A stretch of 60,000 nucleotides of DNA from assembly GCA_030704615.1 (NCBI GenBank), contig CM060732.1, forward strand, positions 45,615,053 through 45,675,052. The letters run 5' to 3'. The DNA is from Takakia lepidozioides. Its lineage: Eukaryota; Streptophyta; Takakiopsida; Takakiales; Takakiaceae. The translations under genes were made by a program, and so were the position numbers. How positions within the stretch are numbered: the stretch's first letter is position 1; every line of letters starts with the position of its first letter. Positions 22,288 through 33,899 of this stretch are shown here, piece after piece. The notes under the pieces are model-generated. The model did not search any database. It was not told the origin of the DNA and saw only the letters and a program-made list of their open reading frames with translations.

Positions 22288-24445
22288 TCATTCGAAGTTC
22301 AACCCAGCCTCCAGGTTTGCACTGACCTGAGCATCCAAAGTGAACTGGATCTGCTCAGCCTTTCGTCGGTGATAAACAAGGCTGCTTTCCATAAAGCTGT
22401 CTTGCCTCACAAATGCCGTGTGTAATCTCAGGCGCACGTCCCACTTTACTTCGGTCACAAATTCCATTTCTGCTTTTGGCACTTCCCATGTTGCATCTGC
22501 TTGCGGATTAATAAGCTGCACGTGCTGCGGGTTGACTGGCAGGTTAGGGAAGGGACCCCATTTTACTTTGTTGGGTCTTTCAGGGCGAAAGCCCTGTCCG
22601 TCTTCCCATAGTGAAATCCTCCAAGTCCAGGTGACAGATCTTGTGTCGAGTGGGTCCACTGTTGCGGGCATCCAGCCATGTTTGTAGAAATCTTGAGAGA
22701 TCGAAGAAGAGACGCTGGCCGAAATTTGAGCACTCGATCTAGGGTCGATCGAGAGCCCCACTGATTGTGATCTCTATGCAATGAGAGAGAGAATATTTGT
22801 GAGGAGACAGAACAACACTCAAACATATCACATCTGAAGTTGACCTAATCTGAGGACAATCATATGCTGGGAAGGTGCTGGACAACGTTAGAGCCTGCCT
22901 TTGGGTCACTGCTTAAAGTGAGGCTCTACACGGACAATCTCTTGCATCTTCAGAGCAGTGGCTCACATGGAAGTAGCAGAGAGTAAATCTAAGTCTCTTG
23001 ACATACGCTGTCAAGCATGAGAGGCAGGATTTACTGAGGACTATACCTGCTTGTTAACAACATCCTGGTGGGCATCATCTGCAGGATTGGCAAACATGTG
23101 ATGGACTCTGTTCCTCCATTGCTCCAAGGGCGTGACAGTCACATCAAGCTCGTAAATGAAGTGGCCTTTATTGTTTTCATCGTTGAGGCAATTAGGAATC
23201 CCGAAGTGAACTTGGAACAGCTGTAGCTTGAGTGAAGCTCCATCTGGGGAAGTGTGTCTGTTGTGAACAAATCACCCCTCGAAATTAGTGCATAGAATCC
23301 TGATGTACATCAGTTCAATGTGTTCTAGATTGAAGTTGTCAATGGAAGACATTGGTGTGACAAGAAGAGAATCACCTGTCACAAGCACTTTTGAACAGCA
23401 CAAAAGCATAAGGCTTCTGATCCCTGCCTGGCACCTTCCAAGATAGATCGTCCGAAGAAGTTTTCACAACTGAGGTCTCCCAAACTGAAATACAGTGAAG
23501 TCCACAACCTTGGTATGAAGTCCACAACCTTGTCGTTTCCAAGTACTACAACATTGCCAAAGCGAGTCTGCTCTTGAGTTTTACCTTGCTCTCAAGAATC
23601 ATCTGATACTAGGAGCTTGCAACCCGGTGTAAATGATATGAAATGGTCAACGTATAATCATAGGACCCACAACTGCAGGAACGGACAGGACCATCAGTAC
23701 AGTGTTCTGAGCAATATTACGACTCATACCTAGAAGTGATTCTTCTCCATACTGCCCCTTGAATACCGTAGGAGATTCAGGGCTCGAGGGAGACTCGCGC
23801 TCTTCCTCGACAAAGCCACTTGACAGTGTAATTACCTCGCTGTCCACGGTCTCAGAACCTGCTGCTGTTTCTGAGTTGCCATGAAAGCGGAGAAATACTT
23901 CGTCGTCCGCAGATTCCACTACAGTGAACCCCCGCTTCTTCCATCTCTCAACTTCAATTTCACCACCGACTGAGGTATTCAAGACGATCTCATCTCCAAC
24001 AGCGAAAGCTGGAGTTGGTGGGGCGTCCGATCCAACCATGGGAAACTGAAACTTCAAGAAAATCTCTACCAGTAATTAGCGAAATGGCTACGAACTAAAA
24101 GTCAGTTATGCTGAGTTTACTACGTTGGGTCATTGTGCAGAACCGACACAACCAAAGAACCAAAGTCCAGATGACTCCAGGACATTAAGAACAGGAAAGC
24201 GAAGATTGTATAAGCTCGGGTATTTTGAGAAACGGTTCCTAGATTAAAGCACCAATCTATGAACATCGTCGCGCACACTTCGAACATCGCAAGGATATTA
24301 CCTCCCCATCCGATGCGCCATAAGGCTCCATGCATTCCTTTCCAGCTCCAAATTCAATCTCCTCTAGCACGCCGGGGTAACGCACTCTTCGACTCTCGAC
24401 CTCTTGGCTTTTTCTAGCGCAGAGCAAACTGTTCACTACGGCCAT
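22288..24445 (-). CDS. Five-exon gene of unknown function
   Basis: Not recognised. Minus-strand exons deduced: 24445-24302, 24045-23652, 23484-23376, 23257-23047, 22773-22288. Every exon has GT/AG borders and all phases agree, giving about 447 residues starting MAVVNSLLCARK. The N-terminal third is acidic and Ser/Glu-rich, with ERWKKRGFTVVES. A single hydrophobic stretch, NTVLMVLSVPAVVGPMII (about residues 162-179), could be a membrane segment. The C-terminal half is soluble and rich in Trp and aromatic residues (WTWRISLWEDGQGF, VKWGPFPNLPVNP) and ends LEAGLNFE. The exon 2 donor is the weakest choice. It converges with the TPR-CHAT gene, with the LINE fragment at 21540-21950 between them. I give no function. 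Confidence 0.55.
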
Positions 24446-24623
24446 CGTCAGAGAACCAATTGAGAAAGATGTAACCTTACTTACCTCCCATCCAGGTCTG
24501 TCTGCACACGACTGGTGGGCGGTGCAGTTGTGGGGGGCCACCTTCTTGGCACTCGTGCCAAACGTGATTTACAAGTCAACAAGATCATATTTTATGTTCT
24601 GGGCACACCGGAGCCCTTGTTCT

Positions 24624-24625
<2 letters not shown>

Positions 24626-24663
<38 letters not shown>
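24626..24663 (+). repeat. (TC)n microsatellite
   Basis: Uninterrupted CT/TC dinucleotides over about 38 bases. Confidence 0.95.
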
Positions 24664-24666
<3 letters not shown>

Positions 24667-25208
24667 TCGATGCTCACTGGATGACCAGTGCAGCAAAAAT
24701 CTCAATCAGGTCCCGAGCCCTCGCAGTGTGCTTACCGACACATGCCCCTGAGAGACCATAGTCACGGAGGTGTACCAGGTTGCAGACTTCTCGCCAGAAC
24801 CAGCTGACAAGCAGACAAGCTCCATTGCAGTGAATTAACACGGAATGTGTGCAGCCCCGCCCTGGGTTGTCTTGCACGCTCCAACATTGGTGTCTTGATT
24901 GTATTTTAGGGTCCAAAACAGATTACAACTCTTGAAAGAGAATACCACAAGATGAATTTCACACTCCTCATTCTCCCAAAGTTTTTGTTTTTTTTGTTTT
25001 TGTTTTGATAAACTTAGGGGACGGAGGAAAGCCTGGGATAAATTGAATATCAAATTAAATAAAAATGAGGGTCACATTAACCCTTAAGTTCCCAAGCCCT
25101 TTTTTGACTTTTTACCAATTTTGGGTACCCAGCTGCAGTAAATTGCCCAAATGAGCCAAGTCCACCTTGGAAATTGTGAGATTATAGCGTTGGCCGGGAC
25201 CTCAAATA
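24664..25208. other. Region without a recognisable gene
   Basis: Only a T-rich run near 24985-25005 stands out. Confidence 0.35.
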
Positions 25209-28200
25209 TCAGGTCCCAAAGAAAAAGTGAGAAAGAAATTGTGTGACCTCTCTGACAGGGAGGATACGATGCGCTAGTTTCCAGAGGAAACTTGAAATCT
25301 TAGCTGCATGCTGTTTTTTCCAAATGTCTTTCCAGATCCTGTCCCAAGTAGGTTGCGAAAATGCTACCCTCCATTTGGAGCACCATTTCCTTGAAAAGGA
25401 GCAGCCTGGGTTGAGCACCGAGTACCCAAGTTTCACGGAATAACCAAAGAATGGAGACTTGTTAGAATCCATCCATCTCTACTCGCCCGGATCAAACTGA
25501 AGACCCTCCAAAGGGCAAGAGAGAAACCACAAGAGGCTTTGGTGTCGAGCCCACTGGGCCTCTTGACCTTCAGGTGGGGTTAACATTGCCAATACTGTCC
25601 AGGATTCTAACATGAAAGAGGGTCCGTTTGTCAAGCTGCAGTGGGCCTACAAATGCCAGACCACCTTCCCTGTCTGCCAGAAAGCCGAGACCTGCTGCAG
25701 AGTTATCATGAATTGCTTGAACAAGAAGCACGGCAGGTTGGCCTTGAATCGTTTGAGTGGAGGCCATCCAGGTTGGCACATTGCAGTCATCTGGGTTAGT
25801 TCCAAGAAGGGTAAGCATGTATTGAGGTATATTCTGCAGGATGGTTGCCCAGACCCTGCCTCTCCTTCTACCCATCAATGCATGGACTTCAGCTTCCGGA
25901 AGGAATTGCCCCTGCTCTCTAAGGTTGGCTTTGTGAGTGAAGCCTTTGTGCTCCCACGTCGCCCATCTGGGCGTTTGAGTGAGCAAGAGATCAGAGTCCA
26001 AGTTATAATTAGCAAAAAGCGGCTGACGTGTGCATTCCTGGAGAGTGAGAGGCATTCTTTGGGTGAGGAACCCCCTGATAGAAATCCACGCCTTCCAGAT
26101 TGATTGCCATGGACGGGAGCCCAATGATACAGTGGCATTCTTGCCCTGCACTATCCACCTGAGAGATTAAGCCCACAGCGGAGAAGTGGATGGTATCGCT
26201 CCCATGAGGTAGGGCTGAACCAGCTTGCTCCATGGACTGTCTTTATGCTTAATTGCTCTGGGAATCCACTTGGCAAGAAGAGCTTTAATCTGCGATCCCG
26301 GATCGATGATGCCAAGGCCCCCTTTACTTTTTTTTGGCATAGCTGCTCTCAAGAGACGAGAGCCCTTCTGATTGGGGTTGAAGGGGTGGCCCCCCACAAG
26401 AAGTTGCGTACAAGAGCCTTTATTTCTTTAACCAGATCTTTCCCGGGGTCCCAAACTGCAGAAAAAAACCAGTTTGACGCCAGCAGTACCTGGTTGACAA
26501 CCAAGGCTCTGCCAACTATGGAAAGCATTGCTGAGCTCCAAAAAGGCCAGAATTCTTTTTAAACTGGCAATGACCTCTTTGAAACAGATCTGCAGGGATA
26601 AACCAAGGCCCATTTGATGACCTAGCAGCTTGTGGGATTCTCCCTCTTGCAGCCATTGGAGTCCAATATGATCCCCCCAGGGTTGGCAATGAGAAGCAGA
26701 CGTGTCGCTGTGCAGTACAGAGAGGATGCCCAAGTCTTGGAAGAAGTGACATCCGTGGGGGACACAGGCATATGGCATTCTGATAACGGCATGTGACTGC
26801 TAGAGACAACTAGCATACCATCCATAGCTTGCAGGGCTGTCCTCGAGGATACACAGACAAAAGAGTATTAGCTATGCATTTGAAGCTACAGCTCATTGTC
26901 AAAGCAATTACTTTCTCCACCAACTGCATTGCTTCGGTGTATGAGACACTGACTGAATATGTAATTTTCCTCTACATAAATTAATCCTGAACAATATACA
27001 GCAACATGTCTGTGTGGTCAGATAGCAATGTTACCATGGTTGATCCCATCAGGACTCCTAATGACAAGCTACCATGAATTATGCAGAAAACCCTTCCTTC
27101 AACCCTGCTAGTAATGTTTAGAGCTTTTCAGAAACCCCGCAAATGAACAAAACGCTTGTGCTGGAGAAGGTAGGGTTCATGCAATGAAGAGAGTAATCTG
27201 TTGTGATCATGTTTCACCCATTAGTCCGAAGAGGAAAAGAATCACCACCCCGGACCAGAGAGAGAGAGTCCTACACTTGCAACTGAAATATTAAACGCCA
27301 ACCTCGACAAGAAAAACACTCTTCCAAAACGCTTTTGCAGTTGTTGTTTAGGGTTTAGGCCCGTCTTTGACAGAAAGCTGATTGAACCACTCAGAAGCCT
27401 CATGATGTGTTACAAGAGGTGTTGAAAGTCCACCAGGTGCTACGTATGATTTACTATCACAATTTCAGCAATACAACTTCCCCAGTGGACAGGTGCAAAT
27501 GATGACCTTGTCTCTCAACCGTGGGCCCTTCTTCGCAATGAACTAGGGTGATCATAGAACGAAAGAGGGACAGGAGGGATCGGAATAAAGTATTGTCAGA
27601 ATGAGGTAACAAAGAGGATACCCACGAAGTATATAAAGGGTAGCATTGTTTGCTGGAAGATAGCTCTCAACGAAGTTAACCTAGCTGAGTATGAACTTGC
27701 GACTTTCTCGCAATTTACACCCAGGCGAGTTGATGAAGGACTGGAGAGCGATCGGCTCGTAGGGTAAGCTGATAGAGACATCGTTCAGCTTGCAAGAACT
27801 GTCAAAAGCAAGAGCCACAGTCGAATGGGCACAGAGGTGTCCCGCCAGCATCCTTCTTGTCCAAACCGAGGTCCGACTCCCTGTAGATAGTAAACCCGTC
27901 CTCTATCTTCTTCCGAGGCTTTGATGGGCCGGAGGGACTTTTCAAAGAGGTAGCTTTAGAGCTTGAATCTTTTGTCTTCATCTTTCTCCTTGAACCAACA
28001 TCCCACTCAGCTGCGCCTCGCCATCACGGACCTTCCCCTCACCCGAACAATCTCGCTTTCTACCTGTCTTGTCTGTACCATTGTCTCCATCAATCTCTGC
28101 GGGGGGCTTCTACCTCTTCTTTTGGCCGAAGATTGCATCAATCTCACTCCAAGACTTCTCCTTCTCAGCAAGCGGAGAGGTGAAGACGAGGACCCCGGAG

Positions 28201-29400
28201 CCTTTCTCCCTTTCTTCCCTCCCATAATTTGTCCAACACGCACACAAGAAACGGGACAAGTAAAGCAGGCTAGCAAGGAAGCCTCATCGACATGTTCTCA
28301 TTGGCTCCCCATTAACCTAACCACCAAGCACTAAAATTGATCATGGGTCACTTTGTTAAACCATACAACAACGATTCGTAACCAAGAAGGCAAGGCCTGC
28401 AACCAGAGGAAGCAAGAAAGCTAAGCCAAGACCCAGAAGGGAGAGGCCAGGCAAGAGCAGGGGGGAGAAAAACTAAAGGGCGGAAGCAAACATGAGCCCA
28501 CCAAGGGAAGCTGTAGCTGAGTAAGGGGAACAAGAAGACAAGAAGACTAAAGTTAGCAATGAAATTGTAATCAGAATTCAGGATAATTGCTGAGGGAATC
28601 TCTGTCACCTTTTTTGTGAATGAGGGTAATGACTCCTTGGGAGATCTGCGAAGGCAGCACTTCCTTCTGCAGAATATCCTGAGTGAAAGCCACAAAATCA
28701 TTCCCACACTCAAGCCAAATGGCTTTAAAGAGCTCTACGGGTAATCCATCAAGACCAGGGGATTTAAATGAGGCAAGACTAGAGAGACCATCCGACAACT
28801 CATTGGACGAAAAGGGAGCAGAGAGAGTCTCCATCTGAGCATCAGTAACCACAGATTGGAAGGTGGCAAGCACCTTGCCACGAGCGTCCGAATCCAAGCA
28901 GGAAGAAACCCGCTTGCTGAACAAGGTGGCAAAATGGGAGGCTGCCAAAGAAGACGTATTTGGGGCTGGAGACCAGCAACCCATTCTCATCCTTCAAGGA
29001 AGCAATGGTTGTAGCAGCCCGGCGATGCGTTGCTTTAAGAAAGAAGTAACGGGACATCTTTTCCCGACGAAGAGACCTGCCTTCCTCCTCATGTTCTCCT
29101 CTTTCACGTGCAGCAGCTCAGCCAAGTTCCTTTTTGCCAGGTGGTAAGAGTCCCAAGTTTGGGAGTAAGCCCATCCAAGTTTCAATGGATTTTTGGCATT
29201 GGGCCAGGCACTTGAGAATGGCTTTCTCCTTCCTATTTCTGGCCAGGGCATACGATCTGGAGATTTCCTGGCCCAATTTTCTCACAGCCTCGAGCTTTTT
29301 CAGAAAACGGATCGTGGGCGATGTGAAATCAGTACCAGCAGACAGCCAGGCCTTTTTTGATGAGGTCGAGGTATTCAGGAATAGCAAGGATTGAAGGGTT
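25209..29400 (-). mobile_element. Degenerate LINE (non-LTR retrotransposon), RT core missing
   Basis: On the minus strand the order is as in a plant LINE. 29387-28571 holds a linker before RT and then RT block 1 (SPGLDGLPVELFKAIW, QGVITLIHKKGDRDSLSNY). 26825-26167 holds the late RT/connection region (GDHIGLQWLQEGESHKLLG, MPKKSKGGLGIIDPGSQIKALLAKWI). 25472-25209 holds the zf-RVT start (WDRIWKDIWKKQ, SSFLWKLAHRILPV). The homology breaks right after LSNY near 28575 and resumes near 26825; the 1.7 kb between shows no RT, so the catalytic core with its YADD box is lost. Multiple frameshifts and stops. No endonuclease domain, poly-A tail or target duplication identified. Confidence 0.8.
26826..28570. 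other. Non-LINE stretch within the broken LINE
   Basis: Replaces the catalytic core of the RT. Short open frames such as 27963-28334 (+) and 28007-28276 (-) have no recognised motif. It could be a later insertion or the junction of two LINE fragments. Confidence 0.4.
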
Positions 29401-30244
29401 TAGCTTGTAAAAGCCCCTTCCTTTCTGCATGAGCACCAGGCAAGGAGAAGGAAGCACTGATTGCTAAGAAAATGCCGGCCATTTTTCCAGCTAGGGGTCG
29501 TGTTTTTTCAAAAAGGATGAAAGGGTTTGAGAGTGCTTGTTGATTAGAATCAGGTAGAACAAGAGTGGCTTGTGGTGTGCGAGGAACTTTTTCACTCCTA
29601 ATACCGTGCAAACAAACAAATGCATGTAATCCATGCAAGCCGTGTCATACAGGTTGTGACTTGTGACGGAAGTCCTCATGGTTGAGTTGAAGTTATGGAG
29701 AATCCTTGTTCTTTCCAATCACTTAATGCAGAAATTGCCCCGAAAAGAGTACCTTCAGTCTCTCTTTCTATGTTCTTTTCACTTCTTCTTTTCCTGCACT
29801 CTTGGCTATGAGAACTCAAAGGCTGTCCTCACATAAGTCTTCCTTGATGAGGATCAGAAATTTCACAGAAGCAAATTGGAAATACAACTCACTCTCTTCT
29901 TTGGGGAGGGAATATGGGCCTCCGATCGGTACTCACACATGCATGAAACTATTCCTCCAAGGATTCATTCACTCATAGGTATGGAAGAAATATTCCCATT
30001 ACACCTGTCTTGATCTAATTGGAAACTCAATTGCAAGTATCGGTGGTAAGCATCAAAACACTTTGCATAGTCCAAGGAACGGCCAACAAAGCCAATCCTC
30101 CATGTCCGCTATGCCCGTTTACTCGGATCTGGGAGCTGTGGATCTGTGGATGCGTGTACAAGACATGGATCGGGGATCTGCTGCTGCAGTTTTGGTTGAA
30201 GAGAATTGGGTGGGTTGGGGGGGGGTGTGGGGGAAGAGTCGAAG
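29401..30244. other. Upstream region of SURNod19 copy A
   Basis: Similarity to the region upstream of copy B (54720-54877) begins near 30100 (GCTATGCCCGTTTACTCGGATCTG), which marks the left edge of the segmental duplication. Nothing else recognised. Confidence 0.4.
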
Positions 30245-33200
30245 ATGAAGCAAGCAGGTGTGATGGAGTGCAGAGCGCAGCTGTGGATGGTGGCGCTGCT
30301 GTGTGCGCTAGCGGGAGGTGCTGCAGCGCGGGGATTTGTCCAGGAGGGAGGTAGTGCTTGTGAATCGCTGCAGCCTAGTGGGTTGCAGAAGAAAACTTTC
30401 TTGTCTCCTCCATTGACGTTCCGTCCTGGGGAGGTGAGGGACAAATACTTCGTGGTGGATGCTCCGAAGGGCCATCTGGGAATTAGGGACTTCCATGCGG
30501 AGCTGGTGGACGAGAAGGGCGTGTCTGTGCTTCTGAGCGATGTGTACCTGCACCACTGGGTCATGTATGAATTATCTGTTCCGAGCAACGATGTGAAATA
30601 TATGGAGAAGAAGCACACTTCACAGTATCACTCCACCTCACACGCCGCCTCAATGGAAGCTGCTGGCACTGGCCTGAAGCTCGCAGATGAACTGAGGGTG
30701 ATGCAGTTCTTTGGTGGGAAGACCAGGCGCACCAAGTCAACTATTCCCGCGCCCTTTGCAAGAGAGACTGGAGCTCCTTCCCTGCTTGCAGAGGGTTATG
30801 CGCCGATATGGGTGCTTAATGTCCACGGCATTGACACACGGGGCGCCGTCAACAAAATGGGGTGCACTGAGTGTCGGTTGGTTCTCTTCTACTCTTCTCT
30901 GAAATCTTTTACACCTGTTTTGAGGTAGTTCTCCACAGAAAGACAGAATGTAAGGGCCTCGTCCCCGGCAGATACTAAAAGCCTTCCGAAAAGCTTCAGC
31001 CCACCAGGTTTACTTAGCCCATAATTTCAATTGATATAGCACTTAGCCGTAGCCGACAACAATCCTTTGCAGGGAGCTGAGTGGTAAAGTTAAGGGCTGA
31101 TGTTGACTTCATTTTAAAAGCATGAGATCGATTCCAGCACTGCTCCTCCAGCCCCCTAGCTTGTGGCAGGTGGACACACATGTCTGTTTTAATGTGCTGT
31201 GAAACACTGTCAAGAGATTAAAGGCACCGGGAAGAAAGAGCGAGGGCAAGCTTAAAGGAACATACCTCAGAAATTGGGCAGTAGCAACGGAGTTGTGAAG
31301 CAGAGTGATATCAAATTTGCTTGTGACATCACAGATAGCTCGGGAAGTAATGACTATCAAAGTACCGTCCCTGGACAACCGTCTAGGCATTTTTGTGCCT
31401 AATAATTATTAAAAAACAAACAGACTGCTTAGGCACGTTTCTCAAACCATTTCTTCACATTAGGCATCTTCGCCCCATAAGTTTTTTGAATTAGGCACAT
31501 GAGAAGAGAAAACATTTATTTTCTTAAGAATAAAAATACATAAAAAAAACTCAATGCCCATGGGCCCCTTGTCCCATGCCAACAGGCCCAGCTCAAATCA
31601 AGCTTGCACCTAGCCGGCCCCGCCTCATGAGTCCATACTCCACTATGACTTTATGTCGAGTCCATGAAAGGGCCTTTGGAAGTTACATGGAGCTCTCACA
31701 AATAGATTGGGATTTGTAGGAAGTTATTTCCGCACACATATACTTGTATTGACTTTTGTTCAATGAAATTTTCTTCTTATTACAAACAACATGAGAAGAG
31801 GCTTGAAAGTTTTTTGCTGGAATTTTTACGCATTAGGCACTGGTCCCATAGTTTCCGAGCAATTAGGCCAAAATCTGAAAAATTCCCAAAACGCGGTAGG
31901 CACTTTCATTTTGAATTAATTATCGCCTAAACGGTTGTCCAGGGACGGTAAGCATGTGCCGTGTTAACCCTGTAACAATGGAAGGTAGAATTACAGAAGA
32001 ATCTAGTGGATCGATGTACTGCCACGAGGTCTATGGTGCCCCAACGATCCAATTGAGTTTATTATTTGCACGGTTGGTGACATGGACTTTTTGAGGGCAC
32101 TGCCTTCCAACACCTCGCCAACCATTGACTCATCCTCATTGGCATCCCACACACGACGTTGGGTATGCTTGAATGCTGCAATGTACTCCGTGTAAAACCC
32201 AAGAGCTTCATCTATTGTGTACCTTTCAGCCATACTACCTTCTGATCTGGCCTTGTTTCAAACGTACCCCTTAGGTCTTTAAGGTACCGTTCCATGGGTT
32301 AACATCACCTAGCGCTTACTGGCCCACAAATGTCTATCTCGTCCACGTGATGAATGACAAGGTGTGTCATCACATCAAACAAGGAAGGAGGAAACTCCTT
32401 CTCGAGAAGACACATTGTTAGTGCACCCTTTTGCTTCAACTGAGGAATTTCATTTGGGTCTACTACCTTAGCACATATCTTTCTGAATACATGGCTAGGT
32501 GCATAACGGCCATCCGAGGTCCATGGGCCATCAATCCTCGGATGCACAATGGAAGGATTTGTTGCATCATGACATGATAGTCATGAGACTTCATGGAACC
32601 CAATTTTCTACGCTCCACATGTTTCTTGAATACACCTGCATGTCCTGTGGGAACCTTCAATGTACGTAGTGTGGCAAGGAAAGTATCCATTTCACGCACT
32701 GATAGAACGTACGAGGCAGTGGGCATTACCAATGTACATGGATCTCTCTGTCCACAGTTGTATAGCCATAAGTGTGGGCGGATTCCCACTGCCTTCATGT
32801 CTGCACGATTAGAGGCTATGACAATTTGCAGTCAGTTTCGGGATTCGGGGTGAGATATACTACTCATCTCATTCCTTGCATAATGATCAGCACGTCATAC
32901 TATGAATGTGTACTGGGTACTTGCTACATGTTGCATGGTTGTTCTAATTTGGGAGGACTTGTAGGTGTGATCTTTACAATGTGACTGTGGACCGCAAAGG
33001 AAATCCTTTATCGGAAAGTTATGTGGGAGGCCTCGAGTGCTGCACAGATGGGAGGCGCTGTGCTGTGAAGGAGGGCTTTGAAGGTGATGAGCTTGAGATG
33101 ACCATCTACCTACAGGTGAACTGCTTCACCCCTTATTGTGGTCACTTGGTTTTCAGTGAGCAACTTCACTTTTAAATGCCCTTTTTGGACAGCTTTGGAA

Positions 33201-33899
33201 ACCTTCAGCTGCAGATAGTACTGACTGAGTTTTGAAGTGTGGGGCATTGGATACTGTGGCTGTCCATCTTTTTGTCCCGCAGGCATATAGACATTGAAGT
33301 GGTTTTGCCCTTAATGCACGTTAGCTATTGTTGATGATGAGGTGATGAGTTGAGAGGTACTATGTACCATTCAAGTCAGGTTTTCATTTCCTGACAAAAT
33401 ATGGAAGTATGGCTGTATGGTGCAGTACACATGGGAATATGTTACTTGGGATGAGTGCGTTGAGCCCCTGTCACAAATATTCATCACCGCCGTCAAACAA
33501 GTCGAGTACACTGTTGAGGGATGTGGCAACACTGATCCCTCCTCTCAGGATTGTATAGATACACGTGAGAATACACTAGTTGCCCCCTTTGGAGGTGATG
33601 TGATCTTCGCAGTGTCGCACTTGCATGCTTCGGCCCTGGATTGTACTCTGTTTGGGGAAGATGGGCGTGTGATTTGCCACTCTTCTCCCATCTATGGTAC
33701 TGGACAGGAGTCTGGCAATGAGATGGGCTATGTGGTTGGAATTGTGTCCTGCTACCCTGGGAGTGAAGTCTCAAAGATTGTGGAGGGAGAGCGTTTGCGA
33801 CTTGAAGTGAAGTACAGCAAAGTAGGGGGTCCCCACAGTGGTTTGATGGGCCAGATGACCTTGCAGTTGGCTGCTGGGGGGATTGCTTCAGTTGTGTAA
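30245..33899 (+). CDS. SURNod19-family secreted protein, copy A, three exons
   Basis: Family: stress up-regulated Nod 19 (Pfam SURNod19), plant secreted proteins of unknown biochemical role. Exons deduced: 30245-30876, 32965-33115, 33426-33899, giving about 418 residues with consistent phases. MECRAQLWMVALLCALAGG is a signal peptide. Conserved blocks in order: KKTFLSPPLTFRPGEV, KGHLGIRDFHAELVDEKG, YLHHWVMYE, WVLNVHGIDTRG, GCTECR|CDLYNV across the first splice, YVGGLECCTDGRRC, YTWEYVTWDE, ASALDCTLFGEDGRVICH and GYVVGIVSCYP near the end. Compared with copy B it lacks about ten residues before MEKKH. Intron 1 is 2.1 kb because of a MITE and a CACTA fragment, yet splice sites and frame are intact. 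Confidence 0.85.
31072..31146 (+). other. tRNA-like sequence (possible SINE or tRNA relic), copy A
   Basis: 75 nt starting GGGAGCTGAGTGG and ending ACTGCTCC. GGAGC and GCTCC could pair as an acceptor stem, and GATCGATTCC resembles a B box. Anticodon and T arms are poor. The same sequence is at 55744-55818, so it predates the duplication. Confidence 0.3.
31365..31948. mobile_element. 584-bp MITE with TA target duplication in SURNod19-A intron 1
   Basis: Ends CCGTCCCTGGACAACCG and its inverse, with about 25 bp of near-perfect terminal inverted repeat, flanked by TA (31363-31364 and 31949-31950). Copy B lacks it at the matching site (AAAGTATCTTGTGCCG), so it inserted after the duplication or was lost there. 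TA duplication suggests Tc1/mariner-type mobilisation. Confidence 0.85.
32073..32801 (-). pseudogene. CACTA (En/Spm) transposase fragment with DUF4218-type region
   Basis: Minus-strand frames carry blocks typical of the C-terminal part of plant CACTA transposases: LGSMKSHDYHVMMQQILPL, EKEFPPSLFDVMTHLVIHH, GPVSARWM and the final YIAAFKHTQRRVW region, with frame changes between. Copy B has no such sequence. The insert is flanked by TGCACG (32067-32072 and 32802-32807), a likely 6-bp target duplication. No CACTA termini seen, so it is a captured or truncated piece. Confidence 0.8.
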
